Positions 13,755-21,405 of a stretch of 33,175 bases of DNA are shown piece after piece; positions within the stretch are counted from its first letter, which is position 1; every line of letters starts with the position of its first letter. The translations under genes were made by a program, and so were the position numbers. This DNA comes from Deltaproteobacteria bacterium. GTDB lineage: Bacteria > Desulfobacterota > Binatia > HRBIN30 > JACQVA1. Location: positions 1-33,175 of the forward strand of contig JACQVA010000084.1 in assembly GCA_016210005.1 (NCBI GenBank), in the 5' to 3' direction. The notes beneath the pieces are model-generated. The model did no database searches, had not been told where the DNA came from, and saw only the letters and a program-made list of their open reading frames with translations.

Positions 13755-15593
13755 ATGAAGAGAGGAAGATCAGTAGCGGTCGGGGTAGCACTATGTGGGC
13801 TCTTGGGCATGGGCGCGCCTGCGCGGGCCCAACTTCACGGCGATTTGCTTCCCGGTTTTAGTGCGAGCTGCACTATTCTGCGAGGGGCGAACCAGGTGAC
13901 CGTGCAAGTCCGCGCCTTCAACGGGTCGAACGTGGACCTGACCGGGCTGACCGCGTCGCACCTGACCATGGAGAGCTCGGGAACCGCCACGCTCGAGATT
14001 GTAACCATGCCGGTGATGCGCCGCGTGCTGATTAGAAACAACGCCCATAGTTTCAAGTGGCAGGGCACTCTTTCGGGTGAAGGCACGATCGCGATTTCAA
14101 CCGATGTGACCGCGGAGACGCCGAGCGGCCAGACCGTGACCACCGGTCTCGCATTTTGCGAAGTCATTACGGTGACGGTGCCTCCGACTGAGACGCCGCG
14201 GGTTGCGCCAACGGATCGCCCTACGCGCACGCCGGAACCGACCAGAACTGCGCGCCTGGAGGCAACACCTGAGCCTACACGCACCCCACGCCTGACTTCG
14301 ACACCGGAACCAACAGACACACCGCCGCCAACGAGGACTGCGCGCACTCGGTCAACTCCGACGGAGCGGCCGACACGTGAAGAGAAGGCGACGCGCACGC
14401 CGGTCCCGCCCCTGGCGACCCGTACCCGAGTACCTCCGACCAATACACCGGCTGTTGATCTCGGGGGGCTGAACGCTAGTTGCTTCACTTTCGTAGATGG
14501 TAGTGATGTTTCCGTCACGCTGCTGGTAGGCAACGGCACCGGGGTGGATCTGGAAGACGTCACGCCGCTCGTCCCGACCATCCACTCCACTGGGTCGGCA
14601 GTTCTGCAGCTTGGGAGCGCCGTGCCCGCGCGATTCTCGCGAGTGGCTGCGGGCAACAACGCACGTTTTCGGTGGGATGGGCAGATCTCCGGCGAAGGGC
14701 AGAGTGCCGCAAGCCTCAGCGCGCGCGTTACCGTTAACGGTGAGACCGCCGAGGTGCAGGCCGATTGCGAGGCCGTGTCTTCGACGGTGCAATCGACACC
14801 CACGCCGCGCGTTACGCGCACACCCGTGCCCGCGGCCCCGACACGCACGGCTTCGGCGACGCCAACGGTAAATCTCGGTGCCTTCGGGGCGAGCTGCCGA
14901 CTTGTTAAGGCCGGCGACCATGTGAGCGTCTTGCTTGTTGTGCGGAATGATACTGGCACGGCCGTCACCGCGGTGCGGCCGTCCAGCTTGGATATTAACG
15001 CCACGGACGGCGTTTCGTTTACTATCTCCAACGGTCCTGCCCCAGGGGTGTACAACCTGCTGGCGAGCGGAAACCGAGCGACGTTCAAGTGGAACGGGCA
15101 GTTGAGTGGCGCCGGCAATGTCATCATTTCGGTCGGCGCTTCCGGATTTGCCGCGGGCGGGGCAGAGGTAGCAACGGGAACGGTTGACTGTGGGGCTGTC
15201 GGAATCGAGGCACCACCAGTGCCGGCATTTGACCCGAATCAGCTGATTGGCCTGTGTACCGCGACAGTCGTTGATGGCAAGGTCTTGGTGTCGTTCCGCT
15301 TGGAAGTGTTCAACGGTACCGGCGCCGAGTTGACCAACCTGACTCCGTTTGGTCCGGATATTGAGACGACTGGATCGGTGGAACTGACCATGACGACTGG
15401 CCCGGAGCCAGGTTCGCTCCGACTGCTGCGCGCCGATCGCCGTGCCCGCTTCAAGTGGCAGGGATACGGTGGCGGCCGGGGGCTGGCGTTCATCCATGTT
15501 GGCGTGAACGCGACCGGGCCGAACGGCGAGGCGGTGAGTACTGGCGTGATCGAGTGTAATACGCTGGTGGTGCCTCCAAAGCCGCGCGGATAG
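13755..15593 (+). CDS. Secreted protein with four copies of a Cys-pair beta domain joined by Thr/Pro linkers
   Basis: The 612-residue protein starts with a signal peptide (MKRGRSVAVGVALCGLLGMGAPARA). It holds four copies of a domain of about 100-110 residues. Each begins with a [SG]xC element (C39, C243, C381, C501) and ends with a second Cys (C135, C338, C479, C601), 95-100 residues apart. Each carries an F[KR]W[QDN]G motif (100-104, 305-309, 444-448, 566-570), usually just before a [LI]SG[EA]G turn, and an early NG[ST]/N.TG segment. Copies 1-2 and 2-3 are separated by Thr/Pro/Arg-rich linkers (about 142-234 and 346-371); copies 3-4 are close together. Within each copy the Cys pair probably forms a disulfide bond. 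I do not recognise the domain; it resembles bacterial beta-sandwich surface domains. ATG 13755 follows GGGGGA at seven bases. A strong terminator follows. Confidence 0.85.
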   Translation: MKRGRSVAVGVALCGLLGMGAPARAQLHGDLLPGFSASCTILRGANQVTVQVRAFNGSNVDLTGLTASHLTMESSGTATLEIVTMPVMRRVLIRNNAHSFKWQGTLSGEGTIAISTDVTAETPSGQTVTTGLAFCEVITVTVPPTETPRVAPTDRPTRTPEPTRTARLEATPEPTRTPRLTSTPEPTDTPPPTRTARTRSTPTERPTREEKATRTPVPPLATRTRVPPTNTPAVDLGGLNASCFTFVDGSDVSVTLLVGNGTGVDLEDVTPLVPTIHSTGSAVLQLGSAVPARFSRVAAGNNARFRWDGQISGEGQSAASLSARVTVNGETAEVQADCEAVSSTVQSTPTPRVTRTPVPAAPTRTASATPTVNLGAFGASCRLVKAGDHVSVLLVVRNDTGTAVTAVRPSSLDINATDGVSFTISNGPAPGVYNLLASGNRATFKWNGQLSGAGNVIISVGASGFAAGGAEVATGTVDCGAVGIEAPPVPAFDPNQLIGLCTATVVDGKVLVSFRLEVFNGTGAELTNLTPFGPDIETTGSVELTMTTGPEPGSLRLLRADRRARFKWQGYGGGRGLAFIHVGVNATGPNGEAVSTGVIECNTLVVPPKPRG

Positions 15594-15615
15594 GAGCCGC
15601 CCGGCTACCATATGG

Positions 15616-15651
15616 ACAACGGGCCGGCAGCCGATGCTGCCGGCCCGTTGT
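15616..15651 (+). terminator. Strong intrinsic-type terminator
   Basis: A 15-base perfect stem, ACAACGGGCCGGCAG (15616-15630) and CTGCCGGCCCGTTGT (15637-15651), has a six-base loop and is followed by a moderately T-rich TGCTTCTA. It lies 22 bases after the stop of the four-domain protein and separates that unit from the next operon. Confidence 0.85.
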
Positions 15652-15684
15652 TGCTTCTAGCTCCGACGAACGGCTCGCGCACCC

Positions 15685-15713
15685 TTTTCGCACGCACGGT
15701 GTTGGTCTAGACT
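15685..15713 (+). promoter_or_regulatory. Weak candidate promoter for the permease operon
   Basis: TAGACT at 15708-15713 matches four of six -10 bases and lies seven bases before the ATG at 15721, which lacks a Shine-Dalgarno. The -35 position (TTTTCG, 15685-15690) is poor. A promoter must exist between the terminator and this start, which is the main support. Confidence 0.3.
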
Positions 15714-15720
15714 GCGGCGC

Positions 15721-16179
15721 ATGAGATCGCGTCGACACCGCAACGGGCACGGGCACCGGGGAGTTGGTGGAGCCGACCGGCCGACACCGCCAAACTCGAA
15801 CCTGGCCGCACGCTCCGGCATCGAGCCCTTCCAACTGTTCTGCGCCTATCACCTCGGCATCACCGCCGACGGCAGGTACGAGTTCCAAAACATCCACCAG
15901 GTCGCCAAGCGGTTCGGCACCAACGCCGGTGTCATTCGCCAAGCCCTGGCCGAGTTGTCCATGGACCCGGACACCATCGTGCACAGCTCATTCGACATGG
16001 CCGGGGCGCAAGTCGACATCATGCTGGCCCCGGAAGGAATAGACCGCTTCGAGCTAGCGCGCGAGCTGTACCAGAGCTTCCTTAAAGCTCCGCGGCGCGA
16101 CCGCGATTGGAAGCGGGAATTGGCCGATGATGCCCGCGACAACGAGCGGATTTTTGGTCCGGGACGAAAAGGGTACTGA
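15721..16179 (+). CDS. Conserved hypothetical protein
   Basis: The 152-residue protein has a variable basic N-terminus, then a well-formed core: GIEPFQLFCAYHLGITADGR, FQNIHQVAKRFGTNAGVIRQ, SFDMAGAQVDIMLAPEGIDR and the acidic, charged end RDWKRELADDARDNERIFG. This arrangement recurs in uncharacterised proteins of deltaproteobacterial genomes, but I know of no function. The segment QVAKRFGTNAGVIRQAL reads like a helix-turn-helix, so it could bind nucleic acid. No signal peptide or membrane helix is seen. The start at ATG 15721 is uncertain because no ribosome-binding site is visible and the first 30 residues are low-complexity. The next gene starts nine bases after its stop, so the two are probably co-transcribed. 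Confidence 0.7.
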   Translation: MRSRRHRNGHGHRGVGGADRPTPPNSNLAARSGIEPFQLFCAYHLGITADGRYEFQNIHQVAKRFGTNAGVIRQALAELSMDPDTIVHSSFDMAGAQVDIMLAPEGIDRFELARELYQSFLKAPRRDRDWKRELADDARDNERIFGPGRKGY

Positions 16180-16188
16180 TAGCGACAC

Positions 16189-17001
16189 GTGCGCACCTCC
16201 GAGCCAGCCGCCTTCTCCGCCCCCGACGGCGACGCCGCGGTCTATCTGGCACTGCATCGCCGCGGCTGGCGCTGGCGCCAGGTGGCCCAAGAGGCCGGCA
16301 TCCTGCCGGCCACTGCGCGGGGGCGGGACCGCTTCATGTGCCTGCTCCGTCACTATTCGTTCCGATTGTTCCTGCGCGACGTGATCAAGCACGGCGACGA
16401 CCTCGCCGTGGCTCTTCTCACCCGCTATTGCTCGCCCGCCGTGGCGCGGCGTTACCTTGACTTCCTGGTTGCCGCGCGACTGGTGCGCCGACTCGCCGCT
16501 GGGCGCTACCGCCTGTGCTCGCCGCCGGTGCGCTCGTTTGGGCCAACCCTGGAGTGGTGGGTGGCACAAGTCCTCGCCACCGAGTTCGGCGTGCCCTGCG
16601 TCGCGAGCCTGCGCCTTGAACGGGGCGCCGCCGGTGGCGACTACGACATCATCGGCTGGCTCGAAGGCGGGCTGCTCTACGTTGAAACCAAGTCCTCGCC
16701 GCCGCGCAACATCGACGAGCGCCAAGCGCTGGCGTTCTTGCGCCGCGTCGCCGCTCTGCACCCAGACGGCGCGATCTTCCTCAACGACACCCAGCTCCAC
16801 ATGGCACCGAAGATCGTCCCACTGCTGCGTCGCGCCTACCGCGCCGAGTTCGGCCCCTGTAGGCTGGAGCGCCTCGAACGTGAAGTGTACCTGCTCGGAC
16901 GTGCTGTGTACGTGACCAACAGCGACCCTGATCTGGTGGCCAACCTCGGACGCTGCTTGGCTCACCGCTTGCGCGTGCGCAACAACACGGCTCGCCCATG
17001 A
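16189..17001 (+). CDS. wHTH plus PD-(D/E)XK nuclease-like protein
   Basis: The 270-residue protein has two parts. Residues about 50-115 look like a winged helix (LLTRYCSPAVARRYLDFLVA, then RRLAAGRYRLCSP). Residues about 118-245 carry a PD-(D/E)XK-like core: an early acidic helix with Glu122 (TLEWWVAQVLATEFGV), Asp153 in GGDYDIIGWLEGG, and Glu166/Lys168 in LLYVETKSSPP. The pattern is Asp, then about 12 residues, then E-x-K. Such folds cut or bind DNA, though some members have lost activity. The GTG start lies nine bases after the previous gene, and the stop overlaps the start of the permease gene (ATGA), so it is translationally coupled to a transporter. No family name is recognised; nuclease activity is inferred from motif residues only. 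Confidence 0.7.
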   Translation: MRTSEPAAFSAPDGDAAVYLALHRRGWRWRQVAQEAGILPATARGRDRFMCLLRHYSFRLFLRDVIKHGDDLAVALLTRYCSPAVARRYLDFLVAARLVRRLAAGRYRLCSPPVRSFGPTLEWWVAQVLATEFGVPCVASLRLERGAAGGDYDIIGWLEGGLLYVETKSSPPRNIDERQALAFLRRVAALHPDGAIFLNDTQLHMAPKIVPLLRRAYRAEFGPCRLERLEREVYLLGRAVYVTNSDPDLVANLGRCLAHRLRVRNNTARP

Positions 17002-17918
17002 TAGCGCTGCGGCGGCTGGCGACGGGTCTGGTCATTTTGCTCGGTGTGAGCGTGCTCACATTCACGCTCGCGTTCGTGGTCCCCAGCGATCCGGCGCGCA
17101 CCGTCGCCGGGCCAAAGGCGGACAAAGAGACCCTCGACTTGATCCGACGTGAGATGGGGCTGGACCAGCCGCTGCCAGTACAACTCGGACGTTACCTCGG
17201 CCGCTTGCTGCGCGGGGATTTCGGCCGATCCTATGTTACCCGGCAGGACGTGCGCGCGGCGATCCTAGAACGGCTACCCGCAACCATATCGCTGGCGGTT
17301 AGCAGTCTGGTGCTGGCAATCGTGCTCGGACTCGCTGCGGGGGTGTTCACCGCACTGAGGGCGGGAGCCACGATTGACCTGACAGTCATGGGGGTGTCGC
17401 TGGTGATCTTGTCTTTTCCGGTCTTTTGGCTCGGCCTGCTGTTGTTGGATGTCGTAGCCTACCGCCTGCGCTGGTTGCCGCTAGGTGGCTACGGCGGCCT
17501 GAGGTCGGTGATTCTGCCCGCGTGTGCTCTTGGGCTTGGTCATGCGGCCTATTACGGGCGGGTGCTACATGCCGGCATGCGCGAGGTGCTGAGCCAGGAT
17601 TACATCCGCACCGCGCGGGCAAAGGGCCTCGGGCCGCTGGCCACTTACGCCCACCACGCGCTGCGCAACGCGCTGATTCCGCTCACCACACTGGTCGGGC
17701 TCGACTTCGCTGGCTTGATGGGTGGCGTAGTGCTGACCGAAACCGTCTTCAACTGGCCCGGACTCGGCCGGCTCGCCGTCGATGCGGTGTTCAATCAGGA
17801 CATCCCGCTGATCATGGGTACGGTCCAGTTCGGCGCGGTGCTGGTCGTCGCCGTCAACCTGGCGCTCGATCTTGTCTATCGCCTGATTGATCCGCGGATT
17901 CGCTACCACGCCCCATGA
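16998..17918 (+). CDS. Peptide/nickel-type ABC transporter permease (DppB-like)
   Basis: The 306-residue inner-membrane protein belongs to the DppB/OppB group of binding-protein-dependent permeases. The N-terminal helix LATGLVILLGVSVLTFTLAF is followed by the periplasmic RREMGLDQPLPVQLGRYLGR segment and the helices of the BPD_transp_1 domain. The EAA-type coupling loop is visible in DYIRTARAKGLGPLATYAHH and ALRNALIPL, followed by GGVVLTETVFNWPGLGRL, all typical of DppB. It should form the channel with the following permease for import of peptides or related solutes. The start overlaps the nuclease-like gene (ATGA), and its stop overlaps the next permease in the same way. Confidence 0.93.
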   Translation: MIALRRLATGLVILLGVSVLTFTLAFVVPSDPARTVAGPKADKETLDLIRREMGLDQPLPVQLGRYLGRLLRGDFGRSYVTRQDVRAAILERLPATISLAVSSLVLAIVLGLAAGVFTALRAGATIDLTVMGVSLVILSFPVFWLGLLLLDVVAYRLRWLPLGGYGGLRSVILPACALGLGHAAYYGRVLHAGMREVLSQDYIRTARAKGLGPLATYAHHALRNALIPLTTLVGLDFAGLMGGVVLTETVFNWPGLGRLAVDAVFNQDIPLIMGTVQFGAVLVVAVNLALDLVYRLIDPRIRYHAP

Positions 17919-18745
17919 GTGCGAGTTCGAATCGCCAACGCCTGCTGGCGCCGATCGGCGGCGTAATGGTGGGCGCGCTCATCGCGCTGGCTGTCGCCGC
18001 TCCGTGGCTGGCACCGTACGACCCCGTACGCGCCGTGGCTAACAGCTTCGGACTGCCGTTCTCGCCGCAGTGGGCGTATCCCTGCGGCACTGACGAGCTC
18101 GGTCGCGACGTCTTGAGCCGCATCGTCTACGGTGCGCGGATCTCTCTGGCTGTGGCGGCGGCGGCGACGGCGCTGATGGTCGGTATTGGTACGACCGTGG
18201 GTCTAACGGCCGGTTACTTCGGTCGTTGGGTGGACACTCTCCTGATGCGTGGCACCGACGTCGTGCTGGCGTTCCCGGGCCTGTTACTGGCGCTGGCGCT
18301 GGTTGCCATCATCGGGCCCGGCGTGTCATCGATTCTCATAGTCATCGGCTTGGTGAGCTGGCCGGGAATCGCCCGCACAATTCGCGCCGAAGTGCTCAGC
18401 CTGCGCGAGCGCGACTTCGTGCTGGCGGCCACCGCTCTGGGCGCGGCGCCAGGGCGCCTGATGTTGCGGCACTTGCTGCCGAACACGTTGCCGACGATCG
18501 TGGTGATGGCGGCATTGGGTAGCTCCGGAGCGATCGTGCTCGATGCCGGATTGAGCTTTCTCGGTCTCGGCGTCCCCGTTCCCGCACCGAGCTGGGGCCG
18601 GATGCTCAGCGATAGCCAGACCTACTATCGCACCGCCCCGTGGCTCATGATCTTTCCCGGTCTGGCGATCGTCTACGCGGCGGTGGCGTTCAATTTCCTC
18701 GGCTACGGGCTTTTGGCGCGCCTCGAACGGCGCCGGGACGGGTAG
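17915..18745 (+). CDS. Peptide/nickel-type ABC transporter permease (DppC-like)
   Basis: The 276-residue membrane protein is the second permease. The N-terminal helix (APIGGVMVGALIALAVAAPW) is followed by LAPYDPVR and CGTDELGRDVLSRIVYGARI, both hallmarks of DppC/OppC, then by the BPD_transp_1 helices. The coupling loop includes RERDFVLAATALGAAPGRLM with HLLPNTLP after it, and the C-terminal part has LDAGLSFLGLGVPVPAPSWG. It should pair with the DppB-like subunit. The start overlaps the preceding gene by ATGA, and the solute-binding protein gene starts one base after its stop, so the three form one translation unit. ATP-binding subunits are not encoded nearby. Confidence 0.93.
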   Translation: MSASSNRQRLLAPIGGVMVGALIALAVAAPWLAPYDPVRAVANSFGLPFSPQWAYPCGTDELGRDVLSRIVYGARISLAVAAAATALMVGIGTTVGLTAGYFGRWVDTLLMRGTDVVLAFPGLLLALALVAIIGPGVSSILIVIGLVSWPGIARTIRAEVLSLRERDFVLAATALGAAPGRLMLRHLLPNTLPTIVVMAALGSSGAIVLDAGLSFLGLGVPVPAPSWGRMLSDSQTYYRTAPWLMIFPGLAIVYAAVAFNFLGYGLLARLERRRDG

Positions 18746-18746
18746 G

Positions 18747-20351
18747 GTGCGCTCCCTGGCCTGGCTGCTGGTGCTGCTGCTTGGCTGCGGTGCGCCGCAA
18801 CCAAGCGATCTGCCGCCGGACTATCTTCGCCTTGCCGGCGTCGACGACGTGCCCACACTCGACCCCGCGCTCGGTTACGACACCACCTCGTGGCTCTTCG
18901 AGCAGATGCTGTTCAATACCCTGCTCGACTACGATGACGCGGGCGGCCTCGTACCCGAACTCGCAACTTCGTGGGAGGTGAGCCCGAACGGGCTGATCTA
19001 CAGCTTCAATCTGCGCCACGACGCCCGCTTTACCAACGGCCGGCCGGTGTTGGCTGCCGACGTGAAGTTCACGCTCGAACGTGTCCTCAATCCCAAGACA
19101 CGCTCGCAGGGCATCGAGTTCTTCACCTCGATTGCCGGCGCCGGTGAATTCATCGCCGGAGGTGCAACCGAGGTCACGGGCATTCACGTGGTCGGCGACC
19201 AGGAGTTGCGGATCCAACTCCTGCGCCCTGACCCACTGCTGTTGCACAAACTCGCCTTGCAGTTTGCCGCCGTCACACCGCGCGAGGAGGTGGAACGTTG
19301 GGGCGAGGACTTCACCGAGCACCCGACCGGCAGCGGCCCGTTTATCTTGCAGGCATGGGCGCGCGGGCGGCGCTTGGTGTTGCAACGCAACCCGAACTAC
19401 TTCGTCGCCGGCCAGCCGCGGCTGGCCGGGGTGGTGCGGTTGGTCGGCGTTAGCGACCAGCTGGCGTGGTTCAAGTTCGAGGCGGGCGAGTTGGATGTCA
19501 CGGGAATTCCAGCGGCGGAATTTCCGCGCGTGATCGCCGACCCGCGCTACGCATCGCTCTTGCGCCAGGAGACCGCGTTGCGCACGCAGTACCTCGGCCT
19601 CAACTGCGAGTTGCCGCCGTTGACCGATCACCGGGTGCGCCAGGCGGTCAATCACGCCGTCAACAAGGAGAAGCTGTTACAACTGATCAACAACCGTGGC
19701 GTCGCGGCCCGGCGCATCGTGCCGCCCAACATGCCCGGTTACGAGGCTGAGATTGCCGGCTATGAATTCGACCCCGCGCGCGCCCGCACGTTGCTGGCCG
19801 AAGCCGGCTACCCCGAGGGCTTCGCCACCGCTCTCTGGGTGCGCTCGGACGAAGACGGCCGGCGCATGGCCCAAGCGGTTCAGCAGGATCTCGCTGATGT
19901 CGGCATTCGCGCTGAGATCCGGCCGATCGCCTGGGGGCCGTTTCTCCAGGCGGTAAAGAGCCCGGGCTTGGTGCCGATGTTCCAACTCGGCTGGGAGGCC
20001 GACTTCCCTGACCCGAGCAACTTCCTCGAGGTCCTGTTTCACTCCAAGAACCGCGGCTCCAACAACGATGCCTTCTACGCAAGCGCCGCGGTTGATCAAC
20101 TGTTGGATCGCGCTGCCGTCACCGTCGCCGCGGCGGCGCGGGTGGCGGCGTTGCAGCGGGCCGAGCAGTTGATCATGGCCGATGCCCCTTGGGTGCCGTT
20201 GTACCACCCAGTGGCGTACCAGGTCGTCAGTGAGCGCGTGCGTGATTTTCGCCTCAACCCGCTGCGGCCGCCACGCCTGGAGCGAGTGTGGCTGGCGCCT
20301 ACTAGCGCCGGGGTGCCGGCACCGACTCAACCTGCCCCGAGCGCATCTTGA
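18747..20351 (+). CDS. Extracellular solute-binding lipoprotein, family 5 (DppA/OppA-like)
   Basis: The 534-residue protein has a lipoprotein signal (WLLVLLLGCG, lipidated Cys14) and a full family 5 solute-binding domain. Visible elements include VPTLDPALGYDTTSWLFEQM, LVPELATSWEVSPNGLIYSF and LRHDARFTNGRPVLAADVKF, with FTEHPTGSGPFILQAWARGR and DHRVRQAVNHAVNKEKLLQL further on. It should capture peptides or similar solutes in the periplasm and deliver them to the two permeases encoded just before it. The GTG start lies one base after the DppC-like stop; no independent ribosome-binding site is needed if the genes are coupled. Its last 50 bases overlap the 3' end of the convergent coiled-coil lipoprotein gene. 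The natural ligand cannot be told from the sequence. Confidence 0.93.
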   Translation: MRSLAWLLVLLLGCGAPQPSDLPPDYLRLAGVDDVPTLDPALGYDTTSWLFEQMLFNTLLDYDDAGGLVPELATSWEVSPNGLIYSFNLRHDARFTNGRPVLAADVKFTLERVLNPKTRSQGIEFFTSIAGAGEFIAGGATEVTGIHVVGDQELRIQLLRPDPLLLHKLALQFAAVTPREEVERWGEDFTEHPTGSGPFILQAWARGRRLVLQRNPNYFVAGQPRLAGVVRLVGVSDQLAWFKFEAGELDVTGIPAAEFPRVIADPRYASLLRQETALRTQYLGLNCELPPLTDHRVRQAVNHAVNKEKLLQLINNRGVAARRIVPPNMPGYEAEIAGYEFDPARARTLLAEAGYPEGFATALWVRSDEDGRRMAQAVQQDLADVGIRAEIRPIAWGPFLQAVKSPGLVPMFQLGWEADFPDPSNFLEVLFHSKNRGSNNDAFYASAAVDQLLDRAAVTVAAAARVAALQRAEQLIMADAPWVPLYHPVAYQVVSERVRDFRLNPLRPPRLERVWLAPTSAGVPAPTQPAPSAS

Positions 20352-21366
20352 AGATGAGATCCGCCACCCGCTGCGCGGTTTTTAGCTTGGCGTTCAATTC
20401 CTCGTTGTTGCGCACCATGGCCGCCACCTGCTGGCGCAGCTCGGCGTTCTCGGCGCGGGCCTCTTCCATCGCTGAGACCGGTACCGCGACCTGCGCCGCA
20501 CGCGTGCGCGCCACCGTCACCTCTTCCTGCAGCGCCGCCAGCTGGCTTTGCAGCGCAGCCTCGCGCTCGCGGCTGGCAGCCAGGTCGCGCTCCGCGCTCG
20601 CGACGATCTCTTCCTGTCGCGCTTGCAGCTCGTTCAAGCGCTGCTGCAGCTCGGGGTCCGGTGCAGGCGCGTCGGCTGGCGGGGCCGGGGCTTGCGCCTG
20701 CGCCTGCAATTCAGTCAGCTGCTGAGCGAGGCGCTCGCGCTCGGCGCGCTCTTTGTCGAGTTGAGCGCGGAGCGCATCGACTTCGCTGCGCGCCTGCCCG
20801 AGAGCAGCCTCATCAACGGGCGGATGCAAAGGGGCGGTCGAGGTTTCCTGTTTGAGGCGGCCCAACTCACCTTCGACGTTCTCGCGGCGCAGCCGCTCGC
20901 GGGCCAGCTCATCCTGCAAGCTGGTCACTTGCTGGCGCGCCTGCTGTGCCTGGCTCTGGGCACTCGCCAACTGCTGCCGCGCGGCTTCGGCTTCCGTTTG
21001 AGCGGCTTGCAGCACGGCGGGCGTAACGCCGGTGTCCGCCGTTGCGGCGGCGGGGGCCGCGTTCACGGCGGTGCTCAGGCGCGCCACTGTCGTCTCCAGC
21101 TCCTTGCCGTGGGCCTGGAGGCGCCGGACCTCGCCGTGCAAAACGTCAACCTGCTCCTCCCGCTGAGCCAAGCGCTCGCGCAGCATGGCGTTCTCTTCTT
21201 CCTGGCGCTTGAGCACGGTATCCGCCTCGTCAACCGCAAGCACCGCAGGTTCCGGTGCGAGGGCGACGACAGGCGGCGGGGCAGGGGGCGGTGTGACCGT
21301 TGGGCTACAAGCCGCGAGGCTCAGTACCGCGCCGAGGAGCAGCGTTCTCGCCTGATGTGAGCGCAT
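20302..21366 (-). CDS. Coiled-coil lipoprotein of unknown function
   Basis: The 354-residue protein has a lipoprotein signal (MRSHQARTLLLGAVLSLAAC, lipobox LAAC). A Pro-rich spacer (TVTPPPAPPPVVALAPEP) comes next, then almost 270 residues of charged helix with Glu, Gln, Arg and Leu in heptad order, for example LKRQEEENAMLRERLAQREE and LDKERAERERLAQQLTELQA. Two Ala/Pro-rich breaks interrupt the coil. The mature protein is probably anchored to a membrane and rod-like, perhaps spanning the periplasm. No enzymatic motif is present. ATG 21366 was chosen because the signal starts there; there is no Shine-Dalgarno, but a promoter-like pair sits directly upstream. The gene lies 39 bases behind the NRDE gene on the same strand, and its 3' end overlaps the solute-binding protein gene by 50 bases. 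Confidence 0.8.
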   Translation of the reverse strand: MRSHQARTLLLGAVLSLAACSPTVTPPPAPPPVVALAPEPAVLAVDEADTVLKRQEEENAMLRERLAQREEQVDVLHGEVRRLQAHGKELETTVARLSTAVNAAPAAATADTGVTPAVLQAAQTEAEAARQQLASAQSQAQQARQQVTSLQDELARERLRRENVEGELGRLKQETSTAPLHPPVDEAALGQARSEVDALRAQLDKERAERERLAQQLTELQAQAQAPAPPADAPAPDPELQQRLNELQARQEEIVASAERDLAASREREAALQSQLAALQEEVTVARTRAAQVAVPVSAMEEARAENAELRQQVAAMVRNNEELNAKLKTAQRVADLIFKMRSGQVESVPAPRR

Positions 21367-21372
21367 GGCCGC

Positions 21373-21402
21373 AAAGTACAAAGAAGTGGGCAGGGTTGTC
21401 TA
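21373..21402 (-). promoter_or_regulatory. Possible promoter giving a leaderless lipoprotein mRNA
   Basis: On the minus strand TAGACA (21402-21397; five of six matches to TTGACA) and TACTTT (21378-21373; three of six) are 18 bases apart. The -10 ends six bases before the ATG at 21366, which has no Shine-Dalgarno. Confidence 0.35.
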
Positions 21403-21405
21403 GCG

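Noticed and set aside
13835-15611. Two minus-strand frames of over 400 codons opposite the four-domain protein
   Set aside because: They mirror the repeat structure of the plus-strand gene and read through its terminator region; no signal peptide, family motif or ribosome-binding site.
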